DNA from: JACCTU01 sp963769665
Lineage (GTDB): Bacteria; Actinomycetota; Thermoleophilia; Gaiellales; Gaiellaceae
Length of the DNA: 64,000 nt
NCBI GenBank assembly: GCA_963769665.1
Contig: CAVYMQ010000002.1
Coordinates: 248,001 to 312,000, forward strand
Reading direction: 5' to 3'
In this document: piece after piece, positions 41,694 through 49,282 of the stretch
Layout: each line of letters begins with the position of its first letter
Numbering within the stretch: the first letter of the stretch is position 1
The notes under the pieces: model-generated
What the model saw: the letters and a program-made list of their open reading frames with translations, nothing else
What the model was told of the DNA's origin: nothing
The model's database searches: none
Position numbers and translations under genes: made by a program

Positions 41694-42971
41694 TTGACGA
41701 CCCTCCAAGAGGCGCCGGCCTCGCACCTTCGCGAGAACCCGTACGAGATCGCCAAAGCCCAGCTCCGCCGCGTCGGCGACGAGTTCGGGATCGACGACAA
41801 CCTGATCAGCGTTCTTTCGCAGTGCAAGAAGGCCGTCGAGGTGTCGATCCCGACGCAGATGAACGATGGCAGCACGAAGGTCTTCACGGGCTACCGCGTC
41901 ACGCACAACGTCGCGCGCGGCCCGTCGAAGGGCGGGATTCGCTACCACCCCGACGTCACGCTCGACGAGGTCAAGGCCCTTTCGATGTGGATGACGTGGA
42001 AGTGCGCGCTCGCGAACATTCCGTTCGGCGGCGCGAAGGGTGGCGTGATCGTCAACCCGAAGGCGCTCGCACCGCGTGAGCTTGAGCGCATGACCCGCCG
42101 CTTCACGAGCGAGATCATCAACGAGATCGGGCCGGAGAAGGACATTCCGGCACCCGACGTGGGCACCGATTCACGCGTGATGGCATGGATCTTCGACACC
42201 TACTCGATGAACAAGGGTCACTCGGTGCTCGGCGTCGTGACCGGCAAGCCGCTCGCGATCGGCGGCTCGCTCGGGCGGGAAGAGGCGACGGCGCGCGGTG
42301 CGCTGTACGTGCTCCGTGGTGCGGCTCGCAAGCGGAACCTCAGCCTGAACGGTGCCACCGCCGCGGTGCAGGGCTTCGGCAACGTCGGCAGCTACCTCGC
42401 GCGCTTCCTCGTGCAGGACGGCGCGAAGGTGGTCGCGATCTCCGACTCCGCCGGCGGCGTCCACAACCCCAACGGGATCGACGTCGAGGCGGCGTTCGCG
42501 CGCAAGCGCGAGACCGGCTCGATCGGCGGGCTGCCGGGCACCGACCCGATCTCGAACGACGACCTCTTGCTCCTCGACGTCGACGTGCTCGCTCCGTGCG
42601 CGCTCGAGCAGGTGATCTCGGAGTCGAACGCCGACCGGATCAGAGCGTCGATCGTCGTCGAAGGCGCGAACGGGCCTGTTACTCCCGGAGCCGACGAGAT
42701 CCTCGAGCAGAACGGCGTGCTGATCCTCCCGGACATCCTCGCGAACGCGGGCGGCGTCGTCGTCTCGTACTTCGAGTGGGTGCAGGGTCTCCAGGAGTAC
42801 TTCTGGAAGGAGGACGAGGTGAACGCGAAGCTGAACGACATCGTTACGCGCGCCTTCAACGAGACGTGGGCTATGCACGAGTCGAAGGGTGTGTCGATGC
42901 GCCTCGGCTCCTATGGGCTCGCGGTGCAACGGGTTGCCGAAGCCACGGTGACTCGTGGCATCTACCCGTAG
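41694..42971 (+). CDS. gdhA: Glu/Leu/Phe/Val dehydrogenase, glutamate dehydrogenase type
   Basis: 425 residues. Interconverts glutamate and oxoglutarate with NAD(P). N-terminal domain: GYRVTHNVARGPSKGGIRYH, catalytic lysine in PFGGAKGGV, and PAPDVGTDSRVMAWIFDTYS. Rossmann domain: AVQGFGNVGSYLARFLV followed by ISDSAGGVHNPNGID; an acidic or serine residue after the second strand leaves the cofactor open. The C-terminal GSYGLAVQRVAEA is typical. No ATG or GTG is near the expected start; TTG at 41694 fits the family length and follows TAGACT. Confidence 0.95.
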   Translation: MTTLQEAPASHLRENPYEIAKAQLRRVGDEFGIDDNLISVLSQCKKAVEVSIPTQMNDGSTKVFTGYRVTHNVARGPSKGGIRYHPDVTLDEVKALSMWMTWKCALANIPFGGAKGGVIVNPKALAPRELERMTRRFTSEIINEIGPEKDIPAPDVGTDSRVMAWIFDTYSMNKGHSVLGVVTGKPLAIGGSLGREEATARGALYVLRGAARKRNLSLNGATAAVQGFGNVGSYLARFLVQDGAKVVAISDSAGGVHNPNGIDVEAAFARKRETGSIGGLPGTDPISNDDLLLLDVDVLAPCALEQVISESNADRIRASIVVEGANGPVTPGADEILEQNGVLILPDILANAGGVVVSYFEWVQGLQEYFWKEDEVNAKLNDIVTRAFNETWAMHESKGVSMRLGSYGLAVQRVAEATVTRGIYP

Positions 42972-43200
42972 CGTCGTCCTCTTCCACGCGGAGGGCTGCC
43001 ACCTCTGCGAGAAGGCACGCGAGGTGCTGCGCGCGGAGCTCGGGGACGCGTTCGAGGAGGTCGACATCGGCGGCGACGACGCGCTCGAAGCGGCGTATCG
43101 CGAGTGGCTGCCGGTCGTCGAGATCGACGGCGAGCGAGCCTTCGTCTACTTCGTCGATCCTGGCGCGCTGCGGCGAAAAGTCGCACAAAGTCCGGGCTGA
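42955..43200 (+). CDS. glutaredoxin-like protein (DUF836 type)
   Basis: 81 residues with a thioredoxin-fold start VVLFHAEGCHLCEKAREVLR; the redox motif is CHLC. The cis-proline region reads LPVVEIDGERAFVYF. GTG at 42955 overlaps the dehydrogenase 3' end by 17 nt. It precedes rex, a pairing common in Actinobacteria, which suggests a role in redox balance. Confidence 0.85.
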   Translation: MASTRSVVLFHAEGCHLCEKAREVLRAELGDAFEEVDIGGDDALEAAYREWLPVVEIDGERAFVYFVDPGALRRKVAQSPG

Positions 43201-43257
43201 CGGTTCCCCAACTGCCCGCAACGACGCTGCTGGCATCATGGCTCGCGGTGTCACAAA

Positions 43258-43878
43258 GTGGCTGATCGGCTGACCGTCGGCGTTGCGGCCCGCCTCTCTC
43301 GCTACCTGCAGGTGCTGACGCAGGCGAAGAAGATGGGCAAGGAGCGGATCTCCTCGCAGGAGATCTCCGACTACACGAACATCAACGCGACGCAGATCCG
43401 CCGCGATCTTTCGGCGTTCGGGAAGTTCGGCAAGCGAGGCGTCGGCTACAACATCGACTCGCTGCTCGGGGAGATCAGGAAGATCCTCCGCACGCAGGGG
43501 CAGCACAACATCGCGCTCGTCGGTGCGGGGCGCCTCGGACAGGCGATCGCGAGCTCACCGATTTTCGCCGAGCACGGGATCAACATCGCCGCGATCTTCG
43601 ACGTCGACCCGGACAAGGTCGGGCGATCGATCGGAACGATGGGCGTGAGCGACTACTCGGAACTCGCGGGCGCGGTGCGCGACAAGAACATCATCGTGGG
43701 CGTGCTCGCGGTGCCTGCCGACGGCGCTCAGCGCGTCGCAGACGACCTCGTCGGCGCCGGCGTGCGGATCATCTTCAACTACTCAGAGGCGCTGTTGGAC
43801 GTCCCCGCCGACGTCCAGGTCCACACGTCGAACCCCGCGGTCGAGCTCCTGCACGCTCTGTACTTCCACCTGACCTAG
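43258..43878 (+). CDS. rex: redox-sensing transcriptional repressor Rex
   Basis: 206 residues. Binds DNA unless the NADH/NAD ratio is high. N-terminal winged helix: RLSRYLQVLTQAKKMGKERI, SSQEISDYTNINATQIRRDL, FGKFGKRGVGYNID. Rossmann domain: IALVGAGRLGQAIASSPIFA and IAAIFDVDPDKVG. C-terminal domain-swap helix VELLHALYFH. The start is GTG 43258. Only a half Rex site (TCACAA, 43251-43256) lies next to the start. Confidence 0.95.
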   Translation: MADRLTVGVAARLSRYLQVLTQAKKMGKERISSQEISDYTNINATQIRRDLSAFGKFGKRGVGYNIDSLLGEIRKILRTQGQHNIALVGAGRLGQAIASSPIFAEHGINIAAIFDVDPDKVGRSIGTMGVSDYSELAGAVRDKNIIVGVLAVPADGAQRVADDLVGAGVRIIFNYSEALLDVPADVQVHTSNPAVELLHALYFHLT

Positions 43879-43889
43879 AGGGGTCCCTC

Positions 43890-45104
43890 GTGCGCATCCT
43901 CGTCTGGCACGGGTACCTGCTGAGTGGGACGGGATCGAACATCTACACGCAGGCGCTCGTGCGCGAGTGGGCGCGCGCGGGTCACGACGTGACGGTGTTC
44001 TCCCAGGAGCCGCATCCCGAGCGGTTCGACCTCGCCGGGGCCACGACCGTGCGACCGCGCATCGGCCCGGTGCTGCCCGTGTTCGTCCTCGACCGCTACG
44101 AGGGCCACGAGGCGCGGTTGCTGCAGGACCTCACGCAGTCCGAGCGTGACGCGTACGTCGAGGCGAACGCCGCGGCGCTCCGCGAGCACCTGCCGGCCGA
44201 CCTCGTGTTCGCGAACCACGTGCTGCTCGGCGCGCCGGTGGGCGCAGCGACGGGCGCGCGCTTCGCGGTGAAGGCACACGGCTCCGAGCTCGAGTACTCG
44301 ATGCGCGGCAACGACGAGCTGTCGGCCTGGGGAAGGGAGTCGCTGAAGGACGCCGCGTCCGTCTACGTCGGCTCCGCGCACATCAGGGAGGTGCTGGAGG
44401 ACGTCGTGGGCCACGTCGACCGCGTGCAGGAGGTTCCGCCGGGCGTCGACGTCGACGAGTTCCGGCCCGAGGACCGGGAGGTCGCGCTCGCGGCGCTGCT
44501 CGACGAGCTTCGCAGCGATCCACCGAACCCCGGTGATGCGAACGAGCGGGTGCCCGACGAAGGGAACGCGGAACGGCTCGCGGAGTGGTTCACGAGCGAC
44601 CGGCCGACAGTCCTCTACTTCGGAAAGCTGCTCTACAACAAGGGAATTCACGTCCTCTTCGAGGCGCTGCGCGAGCTCGGGGACGTGCGCGCGGTGATCG
44701 TGGGCTTCGGCGACTACCGCGAGGAGCTCGAGCGGATCGCGCCGCCGGACACGCTCTTCACGGGTCCCCTCGAGCACCGCCACCTGGTCCACTTGATCCC
44801 GCTGTGCGACGTGACGGTCGTGCCGTCGATCTTTCCGGAGGCGTTCGGGATGGTCGCGGCGGAGGCCGCTGCCGGAGGCTCGCTGCCGCTCGTCGCCCGC
44901 CACTCAGGGCTCGCGGAGATCGCCGAGGGCCTCGACGAGCCTCGCTTCGCCTTCGAGACCGGAGACGCCGCCGATCTCGCACGGAAGCTGCGAGCCCTGC
45001 TCGAGCTCCCCGAGGACGAGCGACGCAGGCTCGCCGACGCGGCTCGGCGGACGGTTGCCGAGAAGTGGTCGTGGCCGAGCGTCGCGGCGCGGCTGCTCAG
45101 CTGA
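43890..45104 (+). CDS. GT4-family glycosyltransferase
   Basis: 404 residues with the GT-B plan. N-domain: RILVWHGYLLSGTGSNIYTQ and KAHGSELEYSMRGND. C-domain: VLYFGKLLYNKGIHVLFEAL, then VTVVPSIFPEAFGMVAAEA with the E-x7-E nucleotide-sugar motif. Donor and acceptor are unknown. AGAGGGG (43877-43883) lies 6 nt before the GTG, so unlike many neighbours it uses a normal ribosome binding site and is probably cotranscribed with rex. Confidence 0.9.
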   Translation: MRILVWHGYLLSGTGSNIYTQALVREWARAGHDVTVFSQEPHPERFDLAGATTVRPRIGPVLPVFVLDRYEGHEARLLQDLTQSERDAYVEANAAALREHLPADLVFANHVLLGAPVGAATGARFAVKAHGSELEYSMRGNDELSAWGRESLKDAASVYVGSAHIREVLEDVVGHVDRVQEVPPGVDVDEFRPEDREVALAALLDELRSDPPNPGDANERVPDEGNAERLAEWFTSDRPTVLYFGKLLYNKGIHVLFEALRELGDVRAVIVGFGDYREELERIAPPDTLFTGPLEHRHLVHLIPLCDVTVVPSIFPEAFGMVAAEAAAGGSLPLVARHSGLAEIAEGLDEPRFAFETGDAADLARKLRALLELPEDERRRLADAARRTVAEKWSWPSVAARLLS

Positions 45105-45675
45105 TCAGGCCGTCGATCGCAGCAGTCGCGAGCTTCATGCGCTCCTCGTGCGGCCCGCTCAGCTCGAGCCACGGGCTGCCCGTCGAGCGGACGTAGTCGG
45201 CGTAGCGCTGGTGCATCTTCTGGCGGGCCTCCTCGCGCCGGAGGCCCAGCTTGTCGGCGTGAAACGGCGTGTCGACGTCGCAGAGGAGATAGAGCGCGTA
45301 GCGGTGCGCGCGCGCTTCCTGCTCGAGCTCCTCGTTTCGCGTGCCCAGGTAGACCTCGTTGAAGACCGCGGTCACGAACGTGTCGGTGTCGCAGAAGAGC
45401 ACGCGGTTCGCATAGCCGGCGAGGAACTCCTCGAACCACTCGCGGATGCGCGCGATGTGCACGAACTCGTCGGGCGACCACGGGCGGTGCGGGTCGCCGC
45501 GTCCCACGTGGTGGTACGGCGCGCCGTACTCGGGCACCCACAGCGTGTCGTAGTGATCAGCGAGAGCGGCCGCGAGCGTCGTCTTGCCCGTCGACTCTGC
45601 TCCGACGATGCAGACGCGCGCGACGCTTCCGCGCCGCTCGCGTGGTCGTTCGGGCTCGGGGAGGTTCACCTCCAC
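45097..45675 (-). CDS. NadR-like P-loop nucleotide kinase
   Basis: 192 residues. P-loop VCIVGAESTGKTTLAAALA, then WVPEYGAPYHH, LFCDTDTFVTAVFNEVYLG and LYLLCDVDTPFHADKLGLRR, which match the ribosylnicotinamide-kinase half of NadR. The adenylyltransferase and helix-turn-helix parts of full NadR are absent, so a kinase of nicotinamide riboside is likely. The GTG at 45675 is preferred because TACAGT ends 7 nt before it; a GTG at 45669 or the one nearer the P-loop are alternatives. The 3' end overlaps the glycosyltransferase by 8 nt. Confidence 0.82.
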   Translation of the reverse strand: MEVNLPEPERPRERRGSVARVCIVGAESTGKTTLAAALADHYDTLWVPEYGAPYHHVGRGDPHRPWSPDEFVHIARIREWFEEFLAGYANRVLFCDTDTFVTAVFNEVYLGTRNEELEQEARAHRYALYLLCDVDTPFHADKLGLRREEARQKMHQRYADYVRSTGSPWLELSGPHEERMKLATAAIDGLIS

Positions 45676-45681
45676 TTCAAC

Positions 45682-45688
45682 TACTGTA
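45682..45688. promoter_or_regulatory. palindromic divergent -10 pair
   Basis: CTACTGTAG (45681-45689) gives TACTGT on the plus strand, 9 nt before the ATG at 45697, and TACAGT on the minus strand, 7 nt before the GTG at 45675. The two -10 elements share five bases, so both genes cannot be opened at once at this site. Confidence 0.6.
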
Positions 45689-45696
45689 GTGCCCCC

Positions 45697-46842
45697 ATGG
45701 GCGACGAGCAGCGGCTCCCCTACGAGGAGCTCATCAGTCGTTCGCGCGAGTCGTTCGAGGACGGACGCGACTTCACCCTCGCCGTGGAGGAGGAGTTCGC
45801 GATCCTCGACCCGGAGACGCACGAGCTCGTCAACCGCTTCGAGGAGCTTCAGGCCGCGACACTCGGCACGCCGCTCGAGGAGTTCCTCGTGGGCGAGCTG
45901 ATCGCGTCCGAGGTCGAGGTGCGCACGGGACGCTGCGAGACGTGGGGGGAAGCGAGCGCGCGCGTGGCCGAGCGCCGCACGCAGCTCGTCGAGCTCGCGG
46001 ACTCGCTCGGGATGGCGCTCGCGTCGACAGGCACTCACCCGTGGGCGAACTGGAAAGACCAGCGGATCATCGACACGCCGCACTACCGGCTCAACGACAA
46101 GATCCTGCGCTACGTCGTCTGGCGGAACAACACGTTCGGCCTCCACGTCCACGTGGGAATCCGCGGTGCAGACCGCGCGATCCAGACGATGTCGAAGCTT
46201 CGTAACTTCATACCCGAGCTGCTCGCGCTGTCCGCTTCGTCGCCGTTCGTCGAAGACGTCGACTCCGGGCTGCACTCGGCGCGAACCGAGATCTTCACGC
46301 GCATGTTCCCGCGCTGCGGCGTGCCCGACGTCTTCGACTCGTGGCGTGAGTGGGAGGACTACCTCCGCTTTCTCTACGGGACGCGCTCGATCACCGAGCA
46401 CACGCAGATCTGGTGGAGCGTGCGTGCGCACCTCGCGTACCCGACCGTGGAGATGCGGATCTGCGACGCGCAGCCGACGCTCGAGGAGGGTCAGGCGCTC
46501 GCGGCGTTCATCTACGCGCTCACGTGCCGCGTCGCTCGCGCGCTGGACGAAGGCGAGGCGATCCCGGATCAGCCGCACCGGCTGATCGAGGAGAACTTCT
46601 GGCGCGCGACGAGGTACGGGTTGTCCGGCGAGCTGATCGACCTCGCCACCGGTGACGTGCTTCCGGCCCGCGCGCGCCTCGAGCAGCTCGCGGAGTGGAT
46701 CACGCCGGTTGCCGACGAGCTCGGTGTCCCCCTGACGATCCCGACGGCGAACGCGGCCGAGCGGCAACGCGCGCGGCTCGAGGAAGGCGCGACGCTGCGG
46801 GAGATCTACGCGGAACAGGTGCTCGAGCGTGTCCGAGCCTGA
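45697..46842 (+). CDS. YbdK-type carboxylate-amine ligase (GCS2 family)
   Basis: 381 residues. ATP-grasp-like family 2 glutamate-cysteine ligase. Motifs: TLAVEEEFAILDPETHELVN, ALASTGTHPWANWKDQRI, NNTFGLHVHVGIRGADRAIQ, and VEMRICDAQPTLEE. It may make gamma-glutamylcysteine or couple another amine; the family has weak activity in E. coli, so the substrate is open. ATG at 45697 follows the shared -10. A small DUF1844-type gene overlaps its end by 14 nt. Confidence 0.9.
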   Translation: MGDEQRLPYEELISRSRESFEDGRDFTLAVEEEFAILDPETHELVNRFEELQAATLGTPLEEFLVGELIASEVEVRTGRCETWGEASARVAERRTQLVELADSLGMALASTGTHPWANWKDQRIIDTPHYRLNDKILRYVVWRNNTFGLHVHVGIRGADRAIQTMSKLRNFIPELLALSASSPFVEDVDSGLHSARTEIFTRMFPRCGVPDVFDSWREWEDYLRFLYGTRSITEHTQIWWSVRAHLAYPTVEMRICDAQPTLEEGQALAAFIYALTCRVARALDEGEAIPDQPHRLIEENFWRATRYGLSGELIDLATGDVLPARARLEQLAEWITPVADELGVPLTIPTANAAERQRARLEEGATLREIYAEQVLERVRA

Positions 46843-47107
46843 GCTCTCCCCCGAGCAGCTGATCGAGCAGATCAAGAAGCTCCGGGTCGCCGACCTCGTC
46901 CTGTCGACGGTCACGACGCTCGCCCAGATCGCCTACGCGAAGCTCGAGGAGTCGAGCAAGGACCTCGAGCAGGCCCAGCTCGCAATCGACTCGATCCAGG
47001 TGCTGCTTCCGAAGCTCGAAGGGCAGATCCCCGCCGAGCTCTCCCGCGATCTCGGCCAGATGGTCACGAGCCTCCAGCTCGCCTACGCGACGGCTGCGAC
47101 GGGCTGA
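46829..47107 (+). CDS. DUF1844-like small helical protein
   Basis: 92 residues, soluble and helical: LRVADLVLSTVTTLAQIAYA, QAQLAIDSIQVLLPKLEGQ, SLQLAYA. The spacing of the helices and the IDSIQVLLPKLEG core recall DUF1844, whose members have no known role. GTG at 46829 lies inside the ligase gene, so it is expressed with it. Confidence 0.72.
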   Translation: MSEPELSPEQLIEQIKKLRVADLVLSTVTTLAQIAYAKLEESSKDLEQAQLAIDSIQVLLPKLEGQIPAELSRDLGQMVTSLQLAYATAATG

Positions 47108-47156
47108 GACTCCCCTCTAGTAGGCTCCCGCGGCTGAGCCTGTGATAGAAACTCGC

Positions 47157-47177
47157 CGCGCCGAGCCGGTCGGCGCG
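47157..47177 (+). other. hairpin in the hppA leader
   Basis: CGCGCCGA-GCCGG-TCGGCGCG is a perfect 8-bp stem with a 5-nt loop, ending about 12 nt before the ribosome binding site GAGGGGAG of hppA. It may be a leader structure or a terminator of the preceding pair; no riboswitch class is recognised. Confidence 0.45.
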
Positions 47178-47206
47178 CGACTTTGTAACGAGGGGAGCCG
47201 AACCCA

Positions 47207-49243
47207 GTGGAGTTCTTCAACGAGCACGCCGTCAGCTTCGCGATTCTCTGCGGACTGATCGCGATCGCGGTCGGAATGGGCCTGACCTGGTGGCTGCTCA
47301 AGCAGCCGGCCGGAAGCGAGCGGATGCAGGAGATCGGCCGCGCGATCCAGGAAGGCGCGGAGGCGTACCTCAAGCGCCAGTACCTGACGATCGCCGCCGT
47401 CGCCGTCGTGCCGTTCCTGCTGCTCGGCTTCTACGACGAGCTCGGCTGGGGAACGGCGCTCGGGTTCCTCATCGGGGCCGTGCTCTCGTCCGCCGCAGGC
47501 TTCATCGGCATGAACGTCGCCGTGCGCTCGAACACGCGCACCGCCGAGGCCGCGAAGAGCGGCCTGCGTCCGGCCCTGAACGTCGCGTTCCGTGCGGGCT
47601 CCGTGACGGGCCTGCTCGTCGTCGGGCTTGGGCTGCTCGGCGTCGCGGGCTACTACTGGGTCCTCACGGGCCCGATCGGCAACTCGCCGGAGTCGGCGAT
47701 CGACGACCTCGTCGGGCTGGCGTTCGGTGGCTCGCTCATCTCGGTTTTCGCGCGACTCGGCGGCGGCATCTACACGAAGGCGGCCGACGTCGGCGCAGAC
47801 CTCGTCGGGAAGATCGAGGCGGGCATCCCCGAAGACGATCCGCGCAACCCCGCGGTGATCGCGGACAACGTCGGCGACAACGTCGGCGACTGCGCGGGCA
47901 TGGCTGCGGACCTCTTCGAGACGTACGCGGTGACCGCGGTCGCCGCGATGTTGATCGGGACGCAGTTCCAGGCCGACCAGCTCTACCTCTATCCGCTCGC
48001 GCTCGGCGCGATCTCGATCCTCGCGTCGATCGTCGGCGTGTTCTTCGCGCGGATCGGCCCCGGCGGCTCGATCATGAACGCGCTCTATCTCGCGGTGCTC
48101 GTTGCGGTCGTGCTCTCGGCGATCGGGTTCATCCCCGTGACGATGGCCTTCGACGACGGGCGTTTCTCGTTCACCGAGCTCTACGCGTGCGGCCTCACCG
48201 GGCTCGCAATTACGTTCCTACTTGTCGCGATCACCGAGTACTACACGGGCACGCGCTGGGGGCCGGTCAAGTCGATCTCCGGCGCCTCGCGTACGGGGCA
48301 CGCGACGAACATCATCGAAGGCCTCGCGATCGGCATGCAGGCGACCGCCGCCCCCGTGATCGTGATCGCGGCCGGCATCCTCGTCGCCAACCACTTCGCC
48401 GGGCTCTTCGGGATCGCTGTTGCTGTCATGGCCCAGCTCTCGATGACGGGCCTGATCGTCGCGCTCGATGCCTACGGTCCGGTCACCGACAACGCGGGCG
48501 GGATCGCCGAGATGGCGGACCTCGACGAGTCGGTGCGTGCGATCACCGACCCGCTCGATGCGGTCGGCAACACGACCAAGGCGGTCACGAAGGGCTACGC
48601 GATCGGCTCCGCCGCGCTCGCCGCGCTCGTGCTGTTCGACAGCTACACGACCGGACTTGCGGAGTCGGGTTTGAACGAGACGTTCAGCCTCTCCGACGCC
48701 TGGGTGATCGCCGGGCTGTTCATCGGCGGCCTGATGCCGTTCCTCTTCGCCTCGCTCGCGATGCAGGCCGTCGGCCAGGTCGGCGGCCAGGTTGTCGAGG
48801 AGGTGCGTCGTCAGTTCCGCGAGATCCCCGGGATCCTCGAGGGAACAGGGCGCCCCGACTACACGCGCGCGGTCGACATCGTCACGCGCTCGGCGATCAA
48901 GCGCATGCTCGCGCCTGCGCTCATCCCGGTGCTCTTCCCGGTCATCGTCGGGATCATCTCGGTGAAGATGCTCGGCGGGCTGCTGATCGGGACGATCGTG
49001 ACCGGCCTCTTCCTCGCGATCGCGATGACCTCGGGCGGCGGCGCCTGGGACAACGCGAAGAAGCTGATCGAGGACGGCGCCTTCGGGGGCAAAGGCTCCG
49101 AGGCCCATGCCGCCGCGGTCACCGGTGACACCGTGGGCGATCCCTACAAGGACACCGCAGGCCCCGCGATCAACCCGATGATCAAGATCGCGAACGTCGT
49201 GGCGATTCTGATCATCCCGCTCATCGTCTCGATCCACGGCTAG
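47207..49243 (+). CDS. hppA: membrane H+-translocating pyrophosphatase, K+-independent type
   Basis: 678 residues and about 16 membrane helices. It couples pyrophosphate hydrolysis to proton export. Signature GADLVGKIEAGIPEDDPRNP, then DNVGDNVGDCAGMAADLFE and GDTVGDPYKDTAGPAINPM bind Mg-PPi. In GNTTKAVTKGYAIGSAAL the residue near 458 is lysine, which marks potassium-independent enzymes (potassium-dependent ones have alanine). The GTG at 47207 has GAGGGGAG upstream. It ends in a hairpin shared with trkH. Confidence 0.95.
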   Translation: MEFFNEHAVSFAILCGLIAIAVGMGLTWWLLKQPAGSERMQEIGRAIQEGAEAYLKRQYLTIAAVAVVPFLLLGFYDELGWGTALGFLIGAVLSSAAGFIGMNVAVRSNTRTAEAAKSGLRPALNVAFRAGSVTGLLVVGLGLLGVAGYYWVLTGPIGNSPESAIDDLVGLAFGGSLISVFARLGGGIYTKAADVGADLVGKIEAGIPEDDPRNPAVIADNVGDNVGDCAGMAADLFETYAVTAVAAMLIGTQFQADQLYLYPLALGAISILASIVGVFFARIGPGGSIMNALYLAVLVAVVLSAIGFIPVTMAFDDGRFSFTELYACGLTGLAITFLLVAITEYYTGTRWGPVKSISGASRTGHATNIIEGLAIGMQATAAPVIVIAAGILVANHFAGLFGIAVAVMAQLSMTGLIVALDAYGPVTDNAGGIAEMADLDESVRAITDPLDAVGNTTKAVTKGYAIGSAALAALVLFDSYTTGLAESGLNETFSLSDAWVIAGLFIGGLMPFLFASLAMQAVGQVGGQVVEEVRRQFREIPGILEGTGRPDYTRAVDIVTRSAIKRMLAPALIPVLFPVIVGIISVKMLGGLLIGTIVTGLFLAIAMTSGGGAWDNAKKLIEDGAFGGKGSEAHAAAVTGDTVGDPYKDTAGPAINPMIKIANVVAILIIPLIVSIHG

Positions 49244-49282
49244 TTAGCCGGGGAAAGTGCGCAGGACTTTTCCCGGCAACTA
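49241..49282. terminator. bidirectional terminator built from both stop codons
   Basis: TAGTTAGCCGGGGAAAGT (49241-49258), loop GCGCAGG, and ACTTTTCCCGGCAACTA (49266-49282) pair as a stem of about 17 bp with one bulged A and one G-U. The hppA stop TAG is the left foot, the trkH stop TAG (minus strand) the right foot. T- and A-rich parts occur inside the stem, not after it. Confidence 0.75.

Noticed and set aside
43251..43260. TCACAAAGTG next to the rex start as a Rex operator
   Set aside because: Rex sites need two half sites (TTGTGA...TCACAA). Only one half is present, so autoregulation is not supported.
47110..47206. Riboswitch (for example ydaO/c-di-AMP or similar) before hppA
   Set aside because: The leader has one simple hairpin and is under 100 nt; no conserved riboswitch core is recognisable.
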